DNA from: JAICXG01 sp036494545
Lineage (GTDB): Bacteria; Verrucomicrobiota; Verrucomicrobiia; Chthoniobacterales; UBA10450
Assembly (NCBI GenBank): GCA_036494545.1
Contig: DASXOB010000006.1
Location: 1-64,000 of the forward strand
Length of the DNA stretch: 64,000 nucleotides
Reading direction: 5' to 3'
The position numbers and the translations under genes were made by a program. Of the stretch, positions 51,637 to 59,863 are shown piece after piece. How positions within the stretch are numbered: position 1 is the stretch's first letter; every line of letters begins with the position of its first letter. The notes beneath the pieces are model-generated. The model saw only the letters and a list, made by a program, of their open reading frames with translations. It had not been told where the DNA came from and searched no databases.

Positions 51637-54600
51637 CTACGGGTGACTTTCTGAACGAGATTGTGTGGTTTGTAGCACCTCTCACCGATGCTGCTCAGTC
51701 AACAGACGATCTCATAGAATTGTTCGGAGACTTTGGTTATGAACTCAATGAGGACGATGCGACTGCTATCTCAAAGAGTTTCCAATCAGTCACCGACCTC
51801 GTAGGCTCGATTTTTGCGAGCTCGGATGACGAAGATGATAATTTTGACCCTGATGAGTTATTAGAATTATTTGCATCGATCACTGCTGTTGCCGAAAGCG
51901 AGGAGGTAAAGAAATATGTCGGTCTCGAGTTTTTCGATGAAGTCTTCGACTATTTGCTTTGCCAATATCTGTTCACCAAACAACCTCTCATTTATGCCAT
52001 TTTGTATGCTCTTGGCGTTATCGAAACCAAAGAAATAGCCGCCGGTTCTGCCGATCCCGATGCACGGGATGTAGACTATACACAACGGCTTCTTCTTTGG
52101 TCACGAATTTCGGACTTTGTATCTAACACCGCGCAATGGGCAAAGGATGTTTATGGCTGGGCCGGAGACCCGACTAATCCGGATGAAATCCAATTTGATT
52201 ATACCAAATGTTTTGTTGCACTCAGGTTGATAATAGAGTCGACCGGCTTTGGCCTTGCGACAATAGACTCTGTGGACGAAAGCGAGCTGTCGTCCTTTCT
52301 TAAAAATACAACCGGCGAGATTTACCTGTCTGCGGTCATACCCATTTACCAGACTTCACTGGATGATGTCGACGACAACGGCAAGCCCGTATTCTTGAAT
52401 GAGGCCGGCTTTAAATTGTTACCATACGGTGACATGAACGAGCGTCAAAACCTGGGCTTTGCCTTCGCTCCTTATGTTCAGGGTGACGTTTCCGCAGGTT
52501 TAAAATTGTCGGATACGGTCACGATAACGACTGCGATTTCTTCAGACGCAACTGGAGGAGCTTACGTCACGCTAACTCCGCAGGGAGTTTCTAATACTAC
52601 TGGCGCCAGCACAGACGCTGGCTTTGAAGTTAAGGTCATCTATTCGAAATCAGACGCCGAGCCAATATCATTGCTCACCGTCCTGGATGATTCACATATC
52701 TCAGTATCAGAGGTTGATTGGGTGGTTGGGGGCAATATTAGTGGTGACATTTATTTAGAAATCAGGTTCGAAGATCTACAGGCGGTACTGGATGTCGGCG
52801 ACGACAGCTTTTTGGGAAATGTTATCACAGAACCCATCAGTCTCGAGGTCGGGGAAATCATATTTGGATGGAGCTATCAGAACGGGGTTACTTTTGAAGC
52901 TGGCGATAAGTTAGGAATTGCAATACCGCTCAACCTTGAAGCGGGCCCAATAGCGGTACATGAAATCGATTTGGAATTTGATTTGTCAGATACCCCTAAG
53001 TTTTCCGTTGAGGTAACTGGAGATCTTACTTTAGGCCCGGTAGTCCTTACCGCTCGTGGGTTCGGTGTTTATATATCGTTGATATCATCAGAAGGCGGGC
53101 TTCTAGGAAAATATGATTTGCATTCTGGCTTAGTGCCACCTGACGGGCTCGGTCTCGTCCTCGAGATGGATTTCGTCACCGGCGGTGGCTATCTCTCTTT
53201 TGATCCCGACGAGAACCAGTACGCCGGAACGGCAGAGCTTGAGTTCGTTGATGTCGCTCTTGATGCGGTCGGGCTGGTCACGACTGAGCTGCCGGATGGC
53301 AGTGATGGCTGGTCTATGATCATATGCGTGGCGACCGGCTTTCCGCCGATGCCGATTGGGATGGGCTTCTTTCTCGAAAAAGTGGGAGGCTTGTTCGCCT
53401 ATAACCGGTCGTTTGATGAAGATGTGCTTCGCGACGGGCTCAAGGATGGTTCCCTCGACTTTGTTCTTTTTCCCGATGACCCGGTAGCGGACGCTCCTGA
53501 GATCCTCTCCAATCTCGAAGCGGCTTTCCCCACAAGGGAGGGCCAAAGTGTCTTCGGGCCTATGGCCAAGATCGTGTGGCCTGCCAAAAGCTTCGTGGAT
53601 GTTGATCTGGGCATCCTGATTGAAATAGGCAATAGCTTCCGAATCGCAGTCCTGGGACAAATCGCGGCTGCGCTGCCCAATGCAGATAACCCACTCCTGG
53701 AGATACATGTGGATGTTCTGGGCGTGATCGATTTCGACGAAAGCACGCTTTCCATCGACGCGAGTATCTATGACTCGCATGTGGCTAACTTTAATCTGAA
53801 TGGAGACATGGCTCTCCGTCTAGGTTGGAGTGGGCAGCCAACATTCCTCCTGGCAGTAGGTGGATTTCACCCCGACTATAATCCACCCGCTGGTTTTCCC
53901 GATTTGGACCGTATTTCGGTGGCCCTCGATTCGGATGACCCACGCATCTCCTTGGAGGGTTACTTCGCCCTCACTTCGAATACGGTGCAGGTGGGCGCTG
54001 AATTGGATATCTCCGCGTCCCTGTCGCTTCTTTCGATCGAGGGTTATGGAGGCTTCGACGCCTTGTTTGTTTTGTCGCCGTTTAGCTTTGAAGTCGAAGC
54101 ACACTTAGGCCTGGATATCCAGGCGGCAGGCAAAACGCTGCTTGGCGTAGATCTCTCTCTTGAGATATCCGGTCCACAGCCCTGGGAAGTCAACGGGAAG
54201 GTAACGATCTATTTCTTTGGCAGTCACACCTTTCATGTAAGTCTAACGATCGGTTCAGGAACACCACAGGCGCTTGAGTCGGTGAATGTGCTGGAGGACA
54301 TGCTGAGGCCCGCTATCGAAGACACACGGAACTGGACCGCCATTAATGTCATTCAAGACGATCCAGGAATCACATTTATTGAGAGCTATGATGCTACCGG
54401 CGCCGTCCTGGTGCACCCTGCCGGTGCGGTTGAGTTTCGACAAACTGTCGTACCGTTAGATATTGATATTGATGTTTACGCGGGTCGGCCTGTTACCGGC
54501 CCTACTCGCTTTGATCTTTCGGTCACCAAATTCGGGAAGGTCGAAGGATCGGCAGAGAGCACTCCGGTCGAGGATTGGTTCGCGCCCGGCCAATACTTCG

Positions 54601-55055
54601 AGTTGGATGACGACGATAAGTTAACTGCCGCCGATTACGAGTTACTTGAAGCCGGGCTACAGGTTAGTTCGGCGGCTCTTGCTCAAGGGAAACAGGTGCC
54701 CGTGGAGCTTGGATACGAGACTATTATTTACGCAGAAGATGGGCAACGAGACGATTCGCAGCCCGCCCACACCCTGTCTCCTGACGAGCTTCTCTTTTAT
54801 GCTGGGTCCAGCGCAACCGCCCGCGCGCGCGCGGCCGCGATAGGCGCCACGCGTTTTCAGGGCAGCAACGTCAGTATGCAGCCGAGCGCCACGAAATGGT
54901 CAGTCGTAGGCGTTGATGATCTCAAGCCGACGGCCATCGGCGATCTCGGAGAGGTCACGGCTACAACATACATTGAGGCTCTCAAAGCGCTCCAAAGTTA
55001 TGATGGGGATGCCGAGATTCAGATTGTTGCGGCGCATGAGGCGAATGTTACGTAG
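51633..55055 (+). CDS. Cassette DUF6603-family giant protein (1140 residues)
   Basis: The start ATG 51633 overlaps the protease stop (ATGA); an in-frame ATG at 51582 lies inside the protease and is less likely. Residues 1-200 are helical and acidic. From about 420 the chain is a long beta-strand repeat structure with the DUF6603 pattern: VTGGGYLSFDPDENQYAG, LPDGSDGWSMIICVATGF, GLKDGSLDFVLFPDDPV, SVFGPMAKIVWP, LLAVGGFHPDYNPPAGFPDL and YFALTSNTVQVGAELDI. The amphipathic beta architecture suggests a surface or lipid-contacting groove, but the family has no known function. Base composition changes inside the gene: about 40% GC in a line near 51.85 kb, about 60% near 53.3 kb. Confidence 0.8.
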   Translation: MTTGDFLNEIVWFVAPLTDAAQSTDDLIELFGDFGYELNEDDATAISKSFQSVTDLVGSIFASSDDEDDNFDPDELLELFASITAVAESEEVKKYVGLEFFDEVFDYLLCQYLFTKQPLIYAILYALGVIETKEIAAGSADPDARDVDYTQRLLLWSRISDFVSNTAQWAKDVYGWAGDPTNPDEIQFDYTKCFVALRLIIESTGFGLATIDSVDESELSSFLKNTTGEIYLSAVIPIYQTSLDDVDDNGKPVFLNEAGFKLLPYGDMNERQNLGFAFAPYVQGDVSAGLKLSDTVTITTAISSDATGGAYVTLTPQGVSNTTGASTDAGFEVKVIYSKSDAEPISLLTVLDDSHISVSEVDWVVGGNISGDIYLEIRFEDLQAVLDVGDDSFLGNVITEPISLEVGEIIFGWSYQNGVTFEAGDKLGIAIPLNLEAGPIAVHEIDLEFDLSDTPKFSVEVTGDLTLGPVVLTARGFGVYISLISSEGGLLGKYDLHSGLVPPDGLGLVLEMDFVTGGGYLSFDPDENQYAGTAELEFVDVALDAVGLVTTELPDGSDGWSMIICVATGFPPMPIGMGFFLEKVGGLFAYNRSFDEDVLRDGLKDGSLDFVLFPDDPVADAPEILSNLEAAFPTREGQSVFGPMAKIVWPAKSFVDVDLGILIEIGNSFRIAVLGQIAAALPNADNPLLEIHVDVLGVIDFDESTLSIDASIYDSHVANFNLNGDMALRLGWSGQPTFLLAVGGFHPDYNPPAGFPDLDRISVALDSDDPRISLEGYFALTSNTVQVGAELDISASLSLLSIEGYGGFDALFVLSPFSFEVEAHLGLDIQAAGKTLLGVDLSLEISGPQPWEVNGKVTIYFFGSHTFHVSLTIGSGTPQALESVNVLEDMLRPAIEDTRNWTAINVIQDDPGITFIESYDATGAVLVHPAGAVEFRQTVVPLDIDIDVYAGRPVTGPTRFDLSVTKFGKVEGSAESTPVEDWFAPGQYFELDDDDKLTAADYELLEAGLQVSSAALAQGKQVPVELGYETIIYAEDGQRDDSQPAHTLSPDELLFYAGSSATARARAAAIGATRFQGSNVSMQPSATKWSVVGVDDLKPTAIGDLGEVTATTYIEALKALQSYDGDAEIQIVAAHEANVT

Positions 55056-55286
55056 TGCAAGGATGTGATCAGATAATGATGGTGCCTCACGTTAGGAAGT
55101 GAGACTTGCCACCGGGCGGAGCGCAATGCACCCTTCCAGGTCTCTTTTTGGCTTGCGGCCAACAATAGGATCGAAGACGCTCGGGCACATGCCCACAGGT
55201 TTAAGGACGGTACGCTAGTCACTACAGGGGTTGTACGGAATGATTGTCGGGAATACTCGTTTGGCCTCATAGGTCGTTTGGGAGCG

Positions 55287-56417
55287 ATGCACAGAATTCC
55301 GATGTACGACGTGTTCATAAGCTATCGCTGGGTTGATCCGGAGATGTCTTGGGTCCGGGATCACTTAGTTCCCGCCTTGCAGGCAGCTGGGCTGCGGACC
55401 CTATTGGATGTCGAAGACTTCGTCCCTGGTCGAGATTTGATCCTTGAGATGGATCGTGCAGGTCGTGAGAGCCGGCGTGTATTGTGCGTCCTTAGTCCAG
55501 CGTATTTTGAGGGAGATCGGATGGTCTCGTTTGAGTCCCTGACGGCGCGGCGAATGAACCCGACAGGCTCTGAGTCCCGTTTAATTCCGCTGCTGATCCA
55601 TCCGACCAAGCTGCCGGAATGGATCCGCGGGCTTGTTCCAATTGATTGGACTAACGACTGTATCCGGGTTCGAGAGTGGAATAAGTTGCTTCGGATTTTG
55701 GGTGCTCGGCGAAAGACGGAGCCACCACGCATTTTGACAGAAAGCAAACTGCCGCAATCAAGCTTCGAAAAAAATCTGGTGCCTGTTGGTAAGACCAAGC
55801 TCAATGCGGCAAGCGTGATAACCACTGGGCGCTTCGAGGCCAGCGCCACGTCGGAGAACAGAGGGAATTTGCTCAAATATCGGCTTTTCGAACAGCAGCG
55901 CGAACTTCGATATTGCGATGTTGTGCAGCTATGGAAGCGAGATCACGAGTTTGTCGATTTCTACATATCTATCTTCAAGAGATGTGGATTTCAATCATAT
56001 GTCTGGGAGACGCCTCCCGTTTCCAGTAACACCATGGATCGGCTATTTGAGTTTGTTCTGTGCAACATTCCATCCGCATCGCGAACGCCGGACAGAGAAA
56101 CATACGCATGTTATTTCGACACTACGACCAGCTATGAGGGTATTGTGGCTTTTAACAATCTAGGTGGTGATGCTATTCTCGTCGTTCCATCGCCGTTCCG
56201 AATAGATGCCAACTACGCCGATCTTGCGGCGTTTTTCCGAGAGGCTCCGATTACTCAACAACGCGCCCTATGGAGCGAATTGGCCAGACAGATTGAATCG
56301 ATACTCTCCGACGAGCCTATGTGGATCTCCGTGGCTAGTGGAGGCATATCCTGGCTTCACCTGCGCTTAGACAGTGCGCCTAAGTATTACAGATATGTGC
56401 CGTATGCCTCGTCCTGA
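55287..56417 (+). CDS. TIR-domain protein fused to a DUF6940-like domain
   Basis: Residues 7-140 are a bacterial TIR domain: YDVFISYRWVDPEM, TLLDVEDFVPGRDLILEMD, RRVLCVLSPAYFEG and then E83 (MVSFESLTARR) at the place of the NADase catalytic Glu. About 195-376 look like DUF6940: WKRDHEFVDFYISIFKRCGF, SYVWETPPVSSN, GIVAFNNLGGDAILVVPSPF and GGISWLHLRLDSAPKYYRY. TIR domains of this kind cleave NAD+ or make cyclic ADP-ribose signals in phage defence; the second domain would be sensor or target-binding, which is inference. It lies 220 bases after the cassette on the same strand and may be separately transcribed. TTG 55278 is an alternative start. Confidence 0.8.
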   Translation: MHRIPMYDVFISYRWVDPEMSWVRDHLVPALQAAGLRTLLDVEDFVPGRDLILEMDRAGRESRRVLCVLSPAYFEGDRMVSFESLTARRMNPTGSESRLIPLLIHPTKLPEWIRGLVPIDWTNDCIRVREWNKLLRILGARRKTEPPRILTESKLPQSSFEKNLVPVGKTKLNAASVITTGRFEASATSENRGNLLKYRLFEQQRELRYCDVVQLWKRDHEFVDFYISIFKRCGFQSYVWETPPVSSNTMDRLFEFVLCNIPSASRTPDRETYACYFDTTTSYEGIVAFNNLGGDAILVVPSPFRIDANYADLAAFFREAPITQQRALWSELARQIESILSDEPMWISVASGGISWLHLRLDSAPKYYRYVPYASS

Positions 56418-56709
56418 CTGTACGTGCCATCTTGCGTTCAGCGGTAGGTTGTAGCCATTTTCTCTCCGATGCCAAGGGAGAGCCCCTTACGATATCAATC
56501 ATCGACAGCCCATCTATTGTTTGAGGGTAGTTTGCTAGAGCGGAGTTATGCCTTAACCAGTCACCGTTTGCTCGTCGCCGGCCATTCTTAGTTAACGCGC
56601 GAAATATCCTGGCTTCGATTCGCTTTGTGCTTCTTGACGACTCGCACCTATTGATCGCAAGGTGGGTTGAGAAGGTCACCGAACTCAAACGTTATGCGAC
56701 TTTTGTTGG

Positions 56710-57297
56710 CTACACAGTGGCCCGCCGTAGTAGCGATGTTCCGATGTCGCAACGCAGCGCTGGCAAAAGTGATCGGGCGCATCGGAAATCAGAATTTGCG
56801 CTGCGTGCAGCAGATGCGCACGCGGCGGGAGTAGACGCTCGCCTAACGAAATTTACCCGCCACTCCTGCACCTTCGCGGGCGCGAGTGCCCCTGGTGGGA
56901 AATCGGGGATCTTTTTCACCTAAGCGTCGCGGCCACCCTCACGGTAATCCCAACGCGCTTTTCCATCGTTGATGCCGAAAATATCAGAAGCGATTCGACG
57001 CAGATAGGTGGCATAAAGGCGAAATGTTTTTGGTTTTCCATCAAAAACCGCTTCCGCGGCGGTCAGGTAATCCCCGATGGTAACTTTTGACGCAGCGACT
57101 CGCTCGATCTGTGTTTTTGGGGCGAATTCTCGAATAGTGTCATCCCAACCGGCAAACGGTGAGATGAGCATGGATCTCCGCGGCCTTTCGAGCAGCCTTG
57201 TCACGGTCAGCCGTGTTAAGATTGAAGGTACGGCGATCGCCGCCTTTCTGGATGCAAACCGCGAGTTCCGGCTGGGAGAAGCAATGTCCCATCCCGT
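56710..57297 (-). pseudogene. Broken tyrosine recombinase (integrase), N-terminal half only
   Basis: Three frame pieces join. SQPELAVCIQKGGDRRTFNL, NTADRDKAARKAAEIHAHLT comes first (57163-57297). After a shift near 57141-57165 comes DDTIREFAPKTQIERVAASK, VTIGDYLTAAEAVFDGKPKT, FRLYATYLRRIASDIFG (to 56920). After a stop, ALAPAKVQEWRVNFVRRAST, SANSDFRCARSLL follows (to 56710). This is the arm-binding and SAM-like core-binding part of a phage-type integrase of a kind frequent in Verrucomicrobiota. The catalytic R-H-R-Y domain is missing. It sits directly downstream of the TIR gene, at the right edge of the accessory block. Confidence 0.7.
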
Positions 57298-57388
57298 GTA
57301 AAAGCGGAATGAGAGCGCATTTTTTCTTGCGTCATCTCGACGAGGATGGGATCAGCGGAGGTGGCGGAATGACATACATTTGGACGTG

Positions 57389-58384
57389 CTAGAAGGTGGC
57401 AAAGCCGGGGCGCCCGGAGCGAATGCGCCTGGAGAAGTCTGGCGCGTCGTTTGCCGAGCGAGCGGCGGAATTGATGTGCGCAGATTGCCGCAGCTGTTCG
57501 AACGGCAAACTGCCCATAAGCGCCCCCTGCTCATAAAGCATCTGGTCGAGGTAACCGTTAAGAAGAATACGCCAATCCCATGGCTGACGTAGCGATGCGG
57601 TGTGCTGGCTACGAATGCTTGTCGTGCAATTGGTCGTCACGGCGTTATACCAGCGAGGTGTTGTGTGGAGTGCATTGAGCGTAGTCAGATATTCCACAAA
57701 ACGCTCGCGGGCATCCGGCGGTCTTATCGTGGTGTGATAGAGATAGACTTCTTCGCCATGGCGAAAATTGGTGCGCAGCCTGATAACATCGCGCTCATCG
57801 GCGCAGACGTAAATTAGCTCGCATCGTCGATACAAGGCTCCAATCGCCGAGTAGGATTCTCCGTTCTCCAGCCGCGCCTCGATGGAAAAGCAAACCGGCA
57901 AAGCGTTATCGAACTGAAAACTGACAATGGGATGTGCGATCCATTTGGAGCCCCAATAGGTGATGGCGAGGTCAACCCCAGTGAGATGCGACAGATCGAT
58001 TGTGCGCGTTTCCCAGCGCGGTGTGTAATCGGTCTCGGTGCGATAATCGCTATTGCGGACGCTATGCAGAGTTACACGGTCCTTGTTAGTTTCCGCCCAC
58101 GCGGTGCGGTCGACATCGGGCTTCCAAGTGCGATCGTTCGACGGCTTGAGCGTGAGCCACCAGCCGAGCACAAGGAAGAAGCCACCCGCGACAAACCCCT
58201 GGGCCGCCCAGTGCTTCCTGACTGCGAAGAAAATCGCGGTCGCGCCGAGTGCGTAAAGTGCGGCGACTGATTCGCGCAAAGCATTTACAGGGAAATCGAA
58301 CCAGAGCGCGCCAAACGCCCAAAGCGTCGTTCCAAGCAAGATTAGCCAGAGCAATCCTCTAACTAGTCGCGATGCCAGCCTCAT
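57389..58384 (-). CDS. DUF4105 membrane protein
   Basis: The 331-residue protein has two or three N-terminal membrane spans (LLWLILLGTTLWAFGALWF, ESVAALYALGATAIFF, FVAGGFFLVLGWWL). A periplasmic DUF4105 (Lnb N-terminal-like) domain follows, starting about residue 95: HSVRNSDYRTETDYTPRWE, ITYWGSKWIAHPIVSFQF, FSIEARLENGESYS and the conserved WYNAVTTNCTTSIR, whose Asn-Cys-Thr suggests a papain-like or hydrolase-type active site. Lnb-type proteins include a lacto-N-biosidase/acyltransferase-related group; the actual role is unknown. The C-terminal tail is basic and disordered. It is a single-gene unit transcribed toward the integrase relic. Confidence 0.85.
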   Translation of the reverse strand: MRLASRLVRGLLWLILLGTTLWAFGALWFDFPVNALRESVAALYALGATAIFFAVRKHWAAQGFVAGGFFLVLGWWLTLKPSNDRTWKPDVDRTAWAETNKDRVTLHSVRNSDYRTETDYTPRWETRTIDLSHLTGVDLAITYWGSKWIAHPIVSFQFDNALPVCFSIEARLENGESYSAIGALYRRCELIYVCADERDVIRLRTNFRHGEEVYLYHTTIRPPDARERFVEYLTTLNALHTTPRWYNAVTTNCTTSIRSQHTASLRQPWDWRILLNGYLDQMLYEQGALMGSLPFEQLRQSAHINSAARSANDAPDFSRRIRSGRPGFATF

Positions 58385-58443
58385 GACTTCCCTGAAGACA
58401 TCAGGCGTATATCATGTGGAAACAGAGCATTTCGGGCAAAGCT

Positions 58444-59718
58444 TCATTTCAATGGTCCCGGCATAAAGCGGTCCTGAACGGTATAGCCCTTCGCTTCCAA
58501 CTCATGTCGCAACTGCGGCGAAACCATTCCGCTGATCGCGACGAGACGCGACGGTTTATCGTTGAACCTCAACGCGAGCGCCTGAGCGAAGTCCGCTGCC
58601 AGTTTCGTATGTGCAGCATAATCCCACTGAAGTGCGACAATGACGGTTCCATCCTTTCCAAGACAGATCGGAAAGTGACCGAGGGTCGTGATTTGAGCCA
58701 GACGATGTTCGCCATGATGCAGCTTGCTCATCAGCGCAGCGGTCTGCACACAAAAGACGGCATCCGACTCGGCGCTGCTATTCATGCCCGCCGCCTTGAT
58801 GAAGGCCCGACGGTTTTCCAGTCCATCGAGTGACTTCAAGTTGACAACGAAAGCTGTCGCCGCCGTGGGCGAGAAGGCGGCGTTTTCGAGCATACTGTTG
58901 GCTTCAGCATCGGTCGCTCCCATGGCAATGAGCGCGCGGCGATTGCTGATCTTTAGATCGGTGGCGGACTCGTCGCGCAGGATATCTTCGAGAGAGCTTT
59001 CGATTCCCGTAGTAGTCAGTGCAATTCCAGCTCCGCCGCCAATGGGAAGCGTAGCCAGCGAGAAAGTCGCGCCTCCCGCGAATGACGCCCAGGCGATTTC
59101 CTCAAGCTCTTGCTGCAGCATGGAATTACTGGTGTAGGGATCGACTCCCAGACTAATCGCCATCTTGCGCTTCGCATCGGAGAAGCCAATAACTTGCTGC
59201 ATCTTACTGCCTTCATACTTATTCGCCTCCCTGGTCTTACCAATACCTTTTAGTGACTCACCAGCGGAGCTCATGAATTTCATAATTCCTTTTTGGGCAT
59301 TCTCCACGGTTCCCATTGGGTCGCCGATGATCTGTTTAGCAGCCCTCACCGGACTTTTGGCGGCTTTGAGCAATGCGTTTTTGTATTCATCGGTTCTCGA
59401 AATCTCCTTTAACCTCGCAATCGCATTGATCTCACTAATCCGTGTCAGGAGCATGGCGTTGCCGTCTGCTTCAAAGACACCAAAATCGGAATCGATCGTA
59501 AAACGATTGGCTCCTGAATAAGTCGGGACATCCTCTCTGACCTTGTGATGCAGCCCAGTGAGAACATCGGTCCGCAAGATTTCGCTCGCTTTTAAGACGG
59601 GGAGCTCTTCGTAAGTCTCGGCGGAGCCAGGTGGTGACGGTGACGCCTCGGGCTCTGCTCGACTCCAAGCCGGCGCGGAAAAAACAAGGATGACTGTAAT
59701 TGCTGCTGCTACTTTCAT
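58444..59718 (-). CDS. Secreted protein of unknown family (424 residues)
   Basis: The signal peptide is MKVAAAITVILVFSAPAWS with a probable cut after SRA. The mature part is mainly helical: Ala/Lys-rich segments (NALLKAAKSPVRAAKQIIGD), a glycine-rich hydrophobic patch (GGATFSLATLPIGGGAGIAL) and a C-terminal alpha/beta part (GKDGTVIVALQWDYAAHTKL, LVAISGMVSPQLRHELEAKG). No catalytic motif or known domain is recognised. It ends 60 bases upstream of the DUF4105 gene on the same strand, so the two may be co-transcribed. Function unknown. Confidence 0.7.
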   Translation of the reverse strand: MKVAAAITVILVFSAPAWSRAEPEASPSPPGSAETYEELPVLKASEILRTDVLTGLHHKVREDVPTYSGANRFTIDSDFGVFEADGNAMLLTRISEINAIARLKEISRTDEYKNALLKAAKSPVRAAKQIIGDPMGTVENAQKGIMKFMSSAGESLKGIGKTREANKYEGSKMQQVIGFSDAKRKMAISLGVDPYTSNSMLQQELEEIAWASFAGGATFSLATLPIGGGAGIALTTTGIESSLEDILRDESATDLKISNRRALIAMGATDAEANSMLENAAFSPTAATAFVVNLKSLDGLENRRAFIKAAGMNSSAESDAVFCVQTAALMSKLHHGEHRLAQITTLGHFPICLGKDGTVIVALQWDYAAHTKLAADFAQALALRFNDKPSRLVAISGMVSPQLRHELEAKGYTVQDRFMPGPLK

Positions 59719-59863
59719 ATGGATGTCTACCTTGGGTGGACCCTGACGATCGACTTAATAGGCCTTGGTTTTTGCCCAAATTAGTCGGTGCGAAGCTAAG
59801 TCATAGCTCTCGGAGGCCAAAATTGTCTAGACAGCCTGAGTCGTTGCCATGTCTTGTCTGTGA

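Larger units (their letters stand above)
727..56849. repeat. Over-represented 9-mer GCCTAACGA, dispersed
   Basis: Exact copies on the plus strand start at 727, 7651, 15531, 16139, 19351, 20234, 20721, 24853, 32212, 39288 and 56841. Reverse-complement copies (TCGTTAGGC) start at 6309, 9664, 11840, 17282 and 19770. Copies missing only the last base are at 10285, 12822, 18354, 31096 and 39147. They fall in coding sequence in more than one frame (Pro-Asn, Leu-Gly and other readings). None lies between 39.3 and 56.8 kb. Counts are by eye. Confidence 0.8.

Noticed and set aside
53130..53780. 216-codon minus-strand frame
   Set aside because: Antisense to the DUF6603 gene in its high-GC half; no coding-like features.
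41523..55055. Interpretation of the cassette as a contractile injection system
   Set aside because: No tube, sheath, spike, baseplate or AAA genes are visible; the proteins present do not resemble those families.
56000..58000. Search for a second copy of the tRNA-Arg 3' end as an attachment site
   Set aside because: No convincing match was seen by eye, so no attachment site is claimed.
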